From NCBI GenBank assembly GCA_963693305.1, contig OY855905.1, positions 48,058,444 through 48,122,443 of the forward strand: a stretch of 64,000 nucleotides of DNA. Direction: 5' to 3'. The stretch's first letter is position 1; every line of letters begins with the position of its first letter. The stretch is from Meandrina meandrites. Its lineage: Eukaryota; Cnidaria; Anthozoa; Scleractinia; Meandrinidae. This document shows positions 36,901 through 48,000 of this stretch, in pieces. The translations under genes and the position numbers were made by a program. The notes beneath the pieces are model-generated. The model made no database searches and was not told where the DNA came from. It worked only from the letters and a program-made list of their open reading frames with translations.

Positions 36901-39431
36901 GTGGGTAGCTCAGAGACAACATACAGATTATTTTTCACTTCATGGTAGTTGCTGATGAAGTTGCCTTTAACAGAGAGAAGTAAAATGTCTGTTAAAAAAG
37001 TTTGAATTCAACAACTGTTTGAGCCATGCCATTAGCAAATTGAATTTTATAACTTACAGGAACAGAAATAAACTGATTGTTAAACAAATGACAGTTCTAA
37101 ACCAGAACTGCCACAGGGCACCCATACAAGTGGTGTGACTGTTTAGATGTTCGAAATATAGAGAAATGTATGAGAATATCGAACAGGTCTTATTGTAGTA
37201 AAATATTGCGAGTACTGTCTACGTGTAACCTCAAATAAATGTAAATCTGCCTTAACTGTTTAACAGTAGAACCCGTATTAAGCAACCACCCTCAGGAAAA
37301 TAGTAACTGGCTACTTAAAACACGAATCACAGAATCACATAAAAGAACAATAATCCTGTGTTTGAATGATTTTATCAGCCACCTCTTTCTTTTTGAGACT
37401 TTCGTCTGCCCGACCTTGTGAAGAACAACGGTTGAAAGCTCATTTTCCACCCCTCTAGTGCCAAACCAATTTTCACCCAGCAATTGGAATTGCTCCACTA
37501 CCAAATCAAACACCAGATAAACTGAAAGGTTGACACTTCTTCCTGTGTCATTCAATCGAAAATCCATTCAAAATCCAAGTTCTTACCCACTGAGTAATTT
37601 TTTCAAGAAATGCAACTCTCAAAGTGACCAGCATCTGGGGGTGGGTTTATGTGTGCCAAGGAGCAACAATCACGCTGTTTGCTCCATTCTGTTTGGATGA
37701 TTATATCAATGCCCTTTCATAAACAGGGTGATGACTGCTCATACAAATTGCTGATAAAAGGCTTGATTGAGTGCCAACTATACTTGAAATACAAAACTCA
37801 CCTGATTGATTTTGTTCAGAATGCATCTGACTTAAAACAAGATACGAATGTAGGACCACTCATTAATCGTTAACAGTTTTTGTTTGACTTAGGGCCTCTT
37901 CATATGAGCCTGGTAACTGGGCTGGCTCGGTTGCGGGTATGAATTCTGTCGTCTGTTCACAGGGCTATGCTCTAAGGGCGCCCGGGTGGCTCAGGCGACT
38001 AACTTTTGCCTTTGCGCAACCAGATAATCGTATTTCTTTCATATAAGCTTTATGCTGGGCACCCTGGATCTCATACGTTGGAACCTTTGGGCTCCTTGTA
38101 ATTTTTCTTAGAGCACTGCCTTGGTTCATATGGGAAATTTCAGCCCGGTGACAGGGATGAAAGTCAGAAACAAAACCAAAATGGCCCCACATAAACAAGT
38201 ATCGTTTGCGACTACCATAGATTTATTGACTCTTGTAACTTTACTATAATAAAGCTAATTTGAATATTTTTGAATTGAAAATACATACATGGCAAAATTA
38301 TGCCACTTTAGCCGCCGAGTTTCAAAAGCAAAGCTAATTTGTCAAAAACATTTTCGTCCCAGTAACCAGGCTGGAGTGTTCATATGGGAAAATTTTCATC
38401 CCGGTTGCCGAGATCTCAGGTGTAGAAACCAAGATCTCTGCAACCTGGTTGGCCCGCTTTCTCATAGGAACATAACACAATTTTTACAAAGGAAGTAGGA
38501 GTAAGGCGAGATGTCGGAAACCAGGCCAGCCCAGTCAACTGAGTTCATATGAAGAGGCCTTAAAAGCATGAAACTCATAAATTAAGCAACCATCACAGCC
38601 ACCCTTTTTCTTCTCTTAGAACGTGTAAATAACAGCCAATGAAGAACCCTTCAAATCGCTCAAATTCGCCATTTCGAGTCACCACTTTGAGCCTATATGT
38701 GAACACTACTTGCAATATTTTACTATGATAATACCCTAGCCTTTTGATATTTATTAAGTTATTTATATTTTGAAAATATAAACACTCACGCCGCTTGTAT
38801 ATGAGGCACAAGTGGAACTCCTTGTGTTAAATTGATTTTCATGTTTAATTAATGATAAATTTTCAATTGATGTTAGTTTGTTAACATCCTTGTCCAACCT
38901 GCAACCGGTAGTTTACACTTTCTGACAAGTTTTCGGTCATTGGAAAATCATTTCAATTTTGCTGATAATATATTCGTAATAATTATTAAAACATACGTAT
39001 TCTTCAGTGATCATGTAAAGATTACGTGTCGATATAAGGAAATAAGGAAAACCTCCATAAAGCTCACCGATCGTGTCTCTTCCAACTCCTTTAGCACCAA
39101 TCGGTACTTTAGAGCTCTTTTCCTTCTTCGCTTCAAGTCGAACTTCCAAATCTGCAAACTTTTCGTTCAGATATTTATCGGTCCACAGAGTAAATGCTCT
39201 TCCGTATTTTGCGGCTCCACGGAGCACAACAGCCTTAGAAGGCCGTACATATTTAGTCCAAAATTCTTGAGGAGATGGCATTTCTTGTAAATCGTCCACT
39301 AAGTTAGTTTCTGGTGGTCTGTGAGAACCTAACGGCTTCAAATGACCGACAGGAACATCAAGACTGTCTGAATTCGCCGTCACCATTAGCACCGAAGCTA
39401 TAGTGAACCTTAAAAAACTTCGTAGAACCAT
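30910..39431 (-). CDS. JmjC/cupin-type oxygenase, ER-lumen candidate
   Basis: Nine minus-strand exons with GT-AG introns close to one 544-residue frame: 39431-39068, 36964-36554, 35524-35320, 34139-34049, 33500-33444, 32546-32383, 31919-31847, 31566-31534, 31146-30910. The N-terminus MVLRSFLRFTIASVLMVTA looks like a signal peptide. Residues about 45-290 form a cupin-8/JmjC fold region, with an HKD iron site at H181 and D183 and a distal histidine H262 in PKSYYHQV, as in Fe(II)/2-oxoglutarate hydroxylases. The C-terminal half is acidic and helical, with segments such as EFLGGNERGFITKDDVRNLS that resemble EF-hand-like or regulatory helices without a clear calcium loop. The protein ends KHQEL, a plausible KDEL-type retention signal, so an ER-lumen hydroxylase is inferred. 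The substrate is unknown. An upstream in-frame ATG exists at 39521. Confidence 0.85.
31709..31786 (+). repeat. tRNA-like SINE head
   Basis: CCTTGTAGCTTAATGGTTAG, then a short arm and GTTCGTGGGTTAGGATTCCA, resembles a tRNA with A and B boxes but with a T-loop insertion. It lies in an intron of the JmjC gene and is likely a SINE remnant. Confidence 0.5.
32888..33143. repeat. Inverted-repeat element
   Basis: About 70-bp arms: GAAATGCATTCGGATTTATAG ... TATATCAACTTACCTC on the left and its complement on the right, separated by about 100 bp. It lies in an intron of the JmjC gene. Confidence 0.75.
33283..33397. repeat. Repeat shared with 36268-36403
   Basis: GCTGGATGATATTTAATT, CATGCAGGGATATACTACTG and GGCTTGGATTGACTTGCAAA recur in the same order at 36268-36403 with small differences. 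It is an unclassified dispersed repeat in two introns of the JmjC gene. Confidence 0.7.
34919..35252. repeat. 334-bp inverted-repeat element
   Basis: AAGTGTTCTTGAAG and GAAACAGACGTTTCGGGGAT on the left return inverted at the right end. It contains a nested inverted TTTTACATCACTTAA pair. It is non-coding, in a JmjC-gene intron. Confidence 0.8.
35811..36164 (+). mobile_element. LINE reverse-transcriptase fragment
   Basis: The frame contains ARCLGIKIDNMLKWNIHV and later VRAAKLIYGL, typical of the C-terminal part of non-LTR reverse transcriptases (the LG-x-x-[IL]-D-x-x-L-x-W motif). Only about 118 residues survive. It is a truncated copy in an intron of the JmjC gene, in the opposite orientation. 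Confidence 0.7.
36268..36403. repeat. Repeat shared with 33283-33397
   Basis: Second copy of the dispersed repeat described at 33283-33397, with a short insertion. Confidence 0.7.
37891..38561. repeat. 671-bp MITE
   Basis: AGGGCCTCTTCATATGAGCC at the left is the inverse of the right end TTCATATGAAGAGGCCT. CTGGGCTGGC and GCCAGCCCAG are also inverted inside. It is non-coding, in intron 1 of the JmjC gene. A partial relative lies at 4889-5394. Confidence 0.8.
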
Positions 39432-40415
39432 AATTATATACAAATTTGCTGCAAAAATGATTCTAAGAAATAAAATAAATGTTTTCTTCCAGAGGAATAC
39501 TTTGGATGTAAATAAAAACAAGAAAATAATCCCGTTGAAAACTCACACTCGGAGTTTGCCTCGATCCTGTCGCTAAAAAGAACACAACATTTCCCAACAC
39601 GGGCTTACAGGGGCTTACACGGGTTGTCTCAACAAACCAGGAAACGTCTTTTGTTTAATTAAAAAAAAAAACAATCAATTATTTGTCATTCCTTGAATCG
39701 GTATACAGGTGTTGGTTTTTTTTATTGTTAGAAAATATCTGCAATTTTTACTGAATAGTTCATTCCGTAAATTGATAAACTAAGAGTAAACCTTACTAGC
39801 ACTACCCTACACAGGTTACAAATTTTGTTTACGTCACGTGATCTCGCGCGCTCGAAATAAACCGCGCGTGTTTCGCGTGGCTAACCAGATCAGTTCATTA
39901 CCGGGAGTACAAGTACTTGTCACTTTTTTTGAGCTTTTATATTGGAAGAAATCTATCTGTGTTTAAAAGAGAATACAACAGGGTAACAAGTCATCAAAAA
40001 CAACTGAATAAATATTAGGTAAGGTGAGTTACTTCGTTCCAGAACTGCGGACAGCACCAAAGTTTTCCGAGCTTTGTGTCGCCCTCTGCATTAAAAATAA
40101 AAAAGAAGTTCTACTGTCATTTTAATACAAACGGTGAAAGTCTCTGGACCTGATTACATTTATAATTGAAACAAGCTCTGTATACGCCAAAGAAATTATT
40201 TTTGAGGAGATTTAAGGGGCTATCATCAGATTGAAGGTGTATTTTTCATCTTAGTGTTAAGGGTCTCATTCAAAAATTTATACAACCAAGACGCCAAAAG
40301 GGCCAAGCAGCAAATCCGAATATTGGAGCGGGTACAGTTACTATGTGCGGCTCTTTTCCAATCCAATATTCGTTTAATAAATCTCTTAATAACCAAGCTT
40401 GTTCGGGACCGTAAT
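39432..40415. other. Upstream region of the JmjC gene
   Basis: Probable promoter region of the gene starting at 39431. A short GGGCTTACAGGGGCTTACACGGG repeat lies at about 39600. No further gene was recognised. Confidence 0.35.
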
Positions 40416-40542
40416 TAGCCTGCGAATACAGCCGTCTCTCATTCGCTCCCGCTACTACGTGCGAAACGCGAAGAGAGACTCTCTCTTCGCGTTTCGCACG
40501 TAGTAGCGGGAGCGAATGAGAGGCGGCTGTATTCGCAGGCTA
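40416..40542. repeat. 127-bp perfect foldback palindrome
   Basis: Shares its outer TAGCCTGCGAATACAGCCG arms with 8821-8893 but carries an extra inner arm (ACTACGTGCGAAACGCGAAG and inverse). The arms are about 62 bp with almost no loop. Confidence 0.85.
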
Positions 40543-42086
40543 GACCGTAATGAGAGATTGCGAGTTTTGTGAGAATGCCTGTAACTTTAACTACAAACAG
40601 CTGGGCAATTGAAGACTATTTGAATGGGTAATAAGTTATATCAACAATAGCCTGTTTGGTGAAGTCATTTGTAGCCCGAGGCGATTGATTCTGATTTGGG
40701 GTAGATTAACAGATTAAATCGAGCCCCGCTATCCATCGCTATCAGCTGGACCTGTACCTTACCGCCCTCAGTTGGCAGTACATGCAGATAGTATTCCATC
40801 ACAGGCGATAACCATACAAATAAATGAGTATTTTTATGAACAATAGCAGGTTTTGCCGAGGATCACTCCAGCTGCAAACAACTACATCAATGGCACTTAA
40901 AACAACAATGGCGTGTTTGGTCAAGTCATTTGTAGCCCGGGTGATTCTCTCGGCGGAGCACGTGCCCGTTTTGTAAACCGGGTCGATGCCATTTTTATAC
41001 TAAAAGAAAAAGAAAAATTGATAAAAATGATGGCATCGACCGTTAACAATCGTATTTTAAAACGTTTATTACGAAAGGGAAATCAGCCTCGGCGGGATGG
41101 TTCGAGCCCGGGGAGGGGAACTCCCATATGGAAGGGACGGGGATGCTCGTCGGAAATTTTGAATTTACCCCCTAAAAGAGACCAATCTGGGCGTGGCCGA
41201 AGCTTACGCAGACCCCTAAAAGAGACTTTGTTTAGATGAATGGAGTAAATATAACGAATCAAAATTCTTTCTTTTTTGTTATTTCTTCGCGTGCAACCCT
41301 AAACGAGACCTTGACGGCTAAAAATAATGACATTTTGCCCAGAACACCCTAAGCGAGACAAAAATCCGAAATTTACACCCCTAAGCGAGACGACGAGCAT
41401 CCCCGTCCCTTTTAAAGGCCACTCCAAGAGGCTTTCATCAACAAATGATGTAAAACTGCAACCCTTCTCGGTCCATTCTAGATGTTATAATGGTCATCAT
41501 TTTCCCCAATTCTTTGCGGGTGGTTCAATGAGTTATCGGATGATTTTGTATTTTTACTTGTGTTTTTCCGCATTCAGTACATATCTTGCTTTATCTGTAG
41601 TTAGACAAGACGAGAGCTTGTTATCTCTATTATAACAACAATATAAACATCAAGAGAGATTTGTAAAACAAGAGTGACCGCTTCAGATCTCTTTTATTCG
41701 TTTGGGTTAACAAAAACAACAAATTCCAAGGTGTTATGTCTTATAGCCGAGTTTTACAATGAAAACTACTCCAACCACCAGTAACACCAAGCAATGAGCT
41801 CGTCAAAAGCAGGTAAATATTAACAAGTACAAAACATCCCTCCTATGATGTCACGTTTTTTCAAAGCACGAATAACCTATACACCGGGAAAATCGTAGTT
41901 AGTCAGTCCACTGGATAGTGATTTATCCAGCTGGAACAGCCGGGCCCAAATGGCCAAGAGCTGATCCTGCTATGGTACAAAGTTCATTCCAATTTGCATA
42001 ATAAAAATAAATTAACACTGAGCATAAATATGCTGTAAACGGCAACAATGAAAAATCGGTGAAATCCAGGAAATTAGAGGCGCAAA
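40543..42086. other. Repeats and GATM downstream flank
   Basis: Two diverged copies of AAGTCATTTGTAGCCCG lie about 260 bp apart (40664 and 40924). An inverted-repeat element spans about 41112-41413 (GGGACGGGGATGCTCGTC and its inverse) and has a relative at about 42905-43190. The rest is probably the GATM 3' UTR and intergenic DNA. Confidence 0.45.
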
Positions 42087-45000
42087 CTAAAAATACGACT
42101 CCAAAGTCCCTCGACGCCTGACATCACAGGTCCAACAGTGAAATCCTCCACCGAGAGAGTTGGCAAAACGGATGGAGACTGGAATGCACTTGATTCCTAG
42201 ATTCTCGAACATCTGGTGAAAAAAAATGGCCGTGTTATCAAGGAAATTCGTTCCTAAAAGAAGTCGCATCGTTGTACGTCATACAATTCATAGTAAAAAC
42301 ACAAGTTAATTTTTACGCATAACAACTTTTTTCTGCAACTTTTAAATGGGTTCCGCTTGTTTTAAACAATAAATATCTCTCACGTTTGGAAATAAAGTTG
42401 ATTGGCATGGCAAGCATTTTCGAATAACTGAGAGAATTCTCCAAACCGGCGAATTTGTGAAAACTTCTCTACTTCAAGTGAGAGAAAGTGATTCCACGAG
42501 CTGCTGTCAAGCGTAATTCGCCGGTAATTTTTCACGATCATTGTTATTGTAAAACAAAGTATCGCTTAAACGACACCATGCAATGTCCAAAAATTAACAG
42601 TGAAACCACTTGCCTGCGGGTCGTGGTTCCACTTGAGTTTTGAACACTTGGGACGTTATTTCCACGGTCTACAATGTGTGATCATGGAAAATGGGCCAAT
42701 TTGTTAATTAGATTTTCCACAACATTTTGATCAGATCAAACAGAACCCAGTAAAAAGTCGGTAAATGAAAAAGATGTCACGAAGAAATCAGCAGCTAGCC
42801 CGCGGCTGGGTTCATCGCAGGCCAATGTCCAGGATTAAACTCTAATGCGATACGTGCTCGTTATAAACGGCTCCCTCTGATAAAAGATCACCAAAAATGT
42901 ACACAGAATCCCCGGGGAACTCCCATACGAAAGTTGCTGGGATGCTCATCATCTCGCTTAGGGGCGTAGGCTGTTCCAGGCAAAACGCCAATATTATTTA
43001 GCCGTCAAGGTCTCGTTTGGGGTGCAAGCGAAGAAATGTAGAATTCTAAATTCTATTTTTAGCATTTTGGTATTCTTTAGGAGTCAAAAAGGCTTGAGTC
43101 CCACCCAGATTGGTATCCTTTAGGGGTTTTGTTCAAAATTTCCGACTTGTGAGCATCCCTGCCTGTTTCAAATGGGGGTCCCCCCGGGCACATAATTCTG
43201 TCAAATATGAAATAATGTGAAAATGTCAAATACCCAGTCAAATATGGAGTACCCGGGCACAAATTGACTCAGGTAGACAGTGCCAGGTTACTCAAAATCA
43301 AGTGGTTCAAGAAAAATGCAAAACGCGAAACGTGGCGTGACAAAACTTGTTCTTAAACGAGTGTGGAATTTTCTGGCTGTCTCGCGTGGCTCGCGTGCGA
43401 TCTACGCGCCTTTGCTAACTCGTGTATCACTCATCGATATATCGCATGAAAAAAAAAAGCCTATTAGAGCAATTTTCACATGACTATCGAAAGTAATTTG
43501 CATCTGCTTTGGTTTCGCATTAATACGCTTACTGATTGGCTTGGAAATCTCGTGCCACTTTCTCAACCAATCAGAAGTAAAACCAAAACCAATCGCCACT
43601 TGCTCTCGCGCGTTTTCCCGCGCTTTACGCCGGCTACGTGTATTTGCTTTGATTTTTGATTGGTTCACTGGATTGTCTATGTACTAACTTTGATTGGCCA
43701 GAGTAATTACTTTGGTTTTGCTTTTATGACACTCATTTGAAAACCTCTCTAGTACGTCTGCAGTTTATAAATAATACTCATGAAATCCACCTTTTGAGTG
43801 GTTGTCTCGTTTTTATCGACTACGACTCTGGTTGGATCCAACATGAGAACATTCATGGACAGCCACTTGGACGACATCCATAATGGGTGTGTGTCTGGAA
43901 TTAGAGGAGTGGGTGGCTTGACTACTGTCCAGCCAGCCTTGTGAAACATATCAATCTGAAAACAAGGCCTGTCAGGATTGGACAGAACTAATCCAGGCCC
44001 AATGATATTGAACGTTGCGTCGATATGCATCGGATTGGGATCAGCAAAAGATAGCTTGTGAACACGGTAACCTCGCCCACCAAGATGGCGGCTCATCCAC
44101 TCAATACCAAGGTTGTTGGTAACCTAAAATGGTAGAGAAAAATATTATAAAAACCCTAAAAGGAAATCTTTTTCGGGAATATTTTGTAAAATCCTCCCTG
44201 TCATACATCTTCTATAATTCCTGGACACTTTGAAAACAAACTGAAATTTCTTTTGTCTGACTGTCTGTCTGTCTATCTGTCTCTCTGTCCGCCCATCAGT
44301 CTGTCTGCTAGCTTGATTGTTTTTTAGGCATGACGAAGCTGAGTGAAATAAAATGACAACTGCGTCATCACGGGCTCTTTTTTTGGACTGCTGGCATCGC
44401 CCCAATTAAAATTTTTTGAGTCGAGGAAACTTCTTGACAAGCAAACACCAACTAATAAACTGGTTATACTGTGCCGACAACTGAGGATGGCAATCTAAAG
44501 TTTCATAATAAGTGGAAAAATGAAAAAGAAATACCTGACTCCTTTGGACAAATATATCTCTCCCTGCTCGAATGAAGTCAGCGGCATCAAAGCATGGTTC
44601 AAATTCTGTGGTCACAAACCTTCCTTCAGCGGCCAACTTGTGACGGTCTTCAACTGTGCGTATTGGATAGTCCTGAGAATTTATGACAATTATTAATAGA
44701 AACACTTTCCATTTCACACAGAGAGTAAGCCTGCGAGCAGGCTCGTGTTCAGTGGGAATACACGCGTGAGTGAAGAATCGGCGGGTGAAGCAAGCCGACG
44801 AGGAGAAAGCAAATAGCGAGCAAGGAAAGCAAGCGAGACACTGGTTTGAGATTATGAAAACGCACTTGACCGAGTAAAAAATCACACAATCAGATGAGTC
44901 GGGCGAATCAAATGGAAATTGGAGTTAGTCTCACGGCTCGCAGTCATGGCCAGTGGGGAGCAACATCATCAGCATTATCATCACCTATCCGTTTCGCGCC

Positions 45001-48000
45001 ATCGGTAGACCCCCGAAATGAACAAAGGCTAAGCGATTAGTATCTAAAGAAACTTGACAAATGGCAAGTGGAAACTGAAAAAACTGGACAAGTGTTGGGC
45101 AAGTGATAATATGGCTCTCGCTTTCGCTTAGTAAAAAGTAAAGACCGAGCTTTTGAAATAAAAATTAATGATCAACAGATTGATAAGGTTAATTATACAA
45201 AATTTCTTGGTTTATATATAGATGATGAACTCTCTTGGAGAAAACATATTGACCAAATTTCAACAAAAATTTCGAAAATGACTGGGATTATGGCAAAGGC
45301 TAGACATTTTTTATCAATCAAAACACTAAAGACAATTTATGACACTATGGTGTATCCATATTTAACATATTGTGGCATAATATGGACAAGCACTTACCCA
45401 ACCAGGCTGAAACAGATAATTACGATACAGAAAAAACTGATACGGATAATGACTTTTTCAAAATATCAAGATGAATCCAAGGCTCTATTCCAATCTCTTA
45501 AAATTCTTGATATATGAGTTAAACATGTATCTTATAGCACTCTTTATGTATTCATACTTTAGCAATAATTTACCAAAATATTTCAATAATTATTTTACTT
45601 TCAATAAAAACATACATAGTCATGATACCCGTTCAGCGTCAAATATATTTATTGATTACAAAAGGACAAATTATGGGAAATTTTCACTTAAATATAGGGG
45701 GGCGCAAATTTGGAATAATTTACCAATAGAATTGAAATCATTGCAAAGTTATAATCTTTTTAAAAGAAGCACAAAGGTATATGTGCAAAATCAAAGTATC
45801 TTAGGTAATTAGGTTTCAGTTTTGTTTTTTAGGCAAGCACATGTATTAGAATTAAATGTACATCTAGAATTAAATATAATTCCATCTGCTCTGTAACTAT
45901 TTTAAGTTATAATAAGGGGATCTTCATAGAAAAGCTCATTGAGCTTGCTAAGATCTCCAGCCATTATATCTAAATTAGCAGATAATAGAACAGTTTAATT
46001 GTACCTTATATAATGGACAAATAATAATAAAATATAAATAACATTAAAAATCATTTAAAATAGTTAATTGTAATTATGTGAATTTTTCGAGTTCTGGGCA
46101 AAACACGGCACCTCACGGTCATTACCTGATCATACAGGTCTTCACTCATAAGGGGTTTGGGTGCAGTCGTCCATTTGGCACCTCCCTTAAAGTATTCCTT
46201 CAGAAGGGGCCTGTATGCACGATATTCAAAGAAACGAGACCGCCATGCCATGGGTGCTTCAATAATTTCGTCGCCGACCACAAGCAGAACATCACGCGGC
46301 ATGGCTGCATATAACCCGGATGACTGGAAATCTGGAGTTCTGTAAACCTGTAAAATATCAAGTGAAAACTGGAAAGATGAAATAATTATCACAGCATCGG
46401 CTAAAGATATTAGAGTGAAATGGTTTTGCAAACAAACGATAACATGAGAAGATGAAATGTCCATTTGTCGCGAGCGTGGGACAAATAAAAAATCTGAGTC
46501 CCCGACGGGAATCGAACGCATGACCTCCCAAACACCGGGCGACCGCTCTAATCACTGAACTACGAGAACTCGTGGTGAGCAAGACCATTTACTAGGTTCA
46601 TATGTGAAATATTCTACCATCAAGTTTCTGTTTTACAAAAGCTTGCCGTCCTCATCGCCCTACCCTAAATAATAATTACCTCCGAGAAGTTAATTGCTTC
46701 AGGGCGGCGCACTGTGACTCCTTCCTGTCGAAGAATGTTACAAAATTCTTCAATCTCCACTTGCGCTTTCTTGAGGTGTTCTTTAGGAAAGGATCGGCCG
46801 CCAAACATTTCAAAAAATGGCCAGTGTTTCTCGTAGGTGTTTGCCTTTACTTCTACAGAAAACTGTGGCACAGTTGCCCCTGAAATAATAAGTGAACATG
46901 TGTATGAGCTTCACTTGACCCTATCTTTCAAAAGCGCGAAATCAATTTAAGAGATAACTGAATCTTAATTATATGAATTACAGAAACGACAATATTATTT
47001 AGATTAGTTTTTTAGTCGTGAGATTTTATTTACCTGATGAATTTTAGCCGACACTGCGTTTCCTTTCATAACACAACGAAAAATCGTTACAAATAACCTG
47101 TTACCAGTCTTCTGGAGAACGCTGCTTTAGGGACGTGATCGATTATAATGTTAAGAGAATTGCTGAAAATACAGATTTGAATGACAAACTGATCCTCGTA
47201 AACTGGTTAAGTTAAAATCAATACTGAGAAGTTCTCAGCTTCTTGGGCAGTGAGTTCTTGAATTTAGCAGCTAAGTACCTGAAGGATCGGAGGCCAGACA
47301 AATTGGAATTTAATAAAGAGACACACATAGGAGTTACTGGTTCTGGCGCAAAAAAAATAAAGATACAAAACAAAGCTGAATTAACAAGAAACTCGGCTCC
47401 CATGCTCGCCTCGTTTCTTGTTAATTCAGCTTTGTTTTGTATCTTTATTTTTTTTCCGCCAGAACCAGTAACTCCTATGTGTGTGGCGGTATTAGAGAGA
47501 AAATAAGCAAGCAAGGAAGTAACAAAGAGCGAGCGGATGTGTCACAAAAAAATTATTTTCTTTTGAAGAAATGTATGCACTGTCTATATACAAAAGTGCG
47601 CCAGAATTATTTTCCATTTAAACAATTATCTGCACTTGTATATACGGCGAGATGGGAAGAGGAAGAAACTATGGTCCTGTTGATCAAAGCACAAAAAAAC
47701 CAAAATTATCAAAAAATAAAAAAAGAGGTGATCTTCAATTATTTCATCCACAGACAATAGGAGAAAATACGGAATTGCCAATACTTGTATCAGAAGAACT
47801 TCTTGCAGAAATGAAAAAAATGAGTCCACAAGAATTAATGAATATTCTTTTGCCGGATAATGCGAACAATGTCAGTTCAACATCAGAAAAAAAATAACTG
47901 CCAACTTACCGATGCAATACAAATATTACCGACAGAATTAAGGGAAAAAATCTGCAAAGAGTTTATTAAAATAAAACTCAGGGAGCGAGCTGATCTTGGC

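Noticed and set aside
43402..43668. 88-residue minus frame in GATM intron 5 region
   Set aside because: Low-complexity Lys/Arg composition, inside an intron, no splice signals.
47437..47760. 107-residue plus frame across the left hairpin and TIR (mirrored at 62754-63077)
   Set aside because: It reads out of the hairpin arm, overlaps the better-supported 81-residue ORF, and ignores the promoter-like box.
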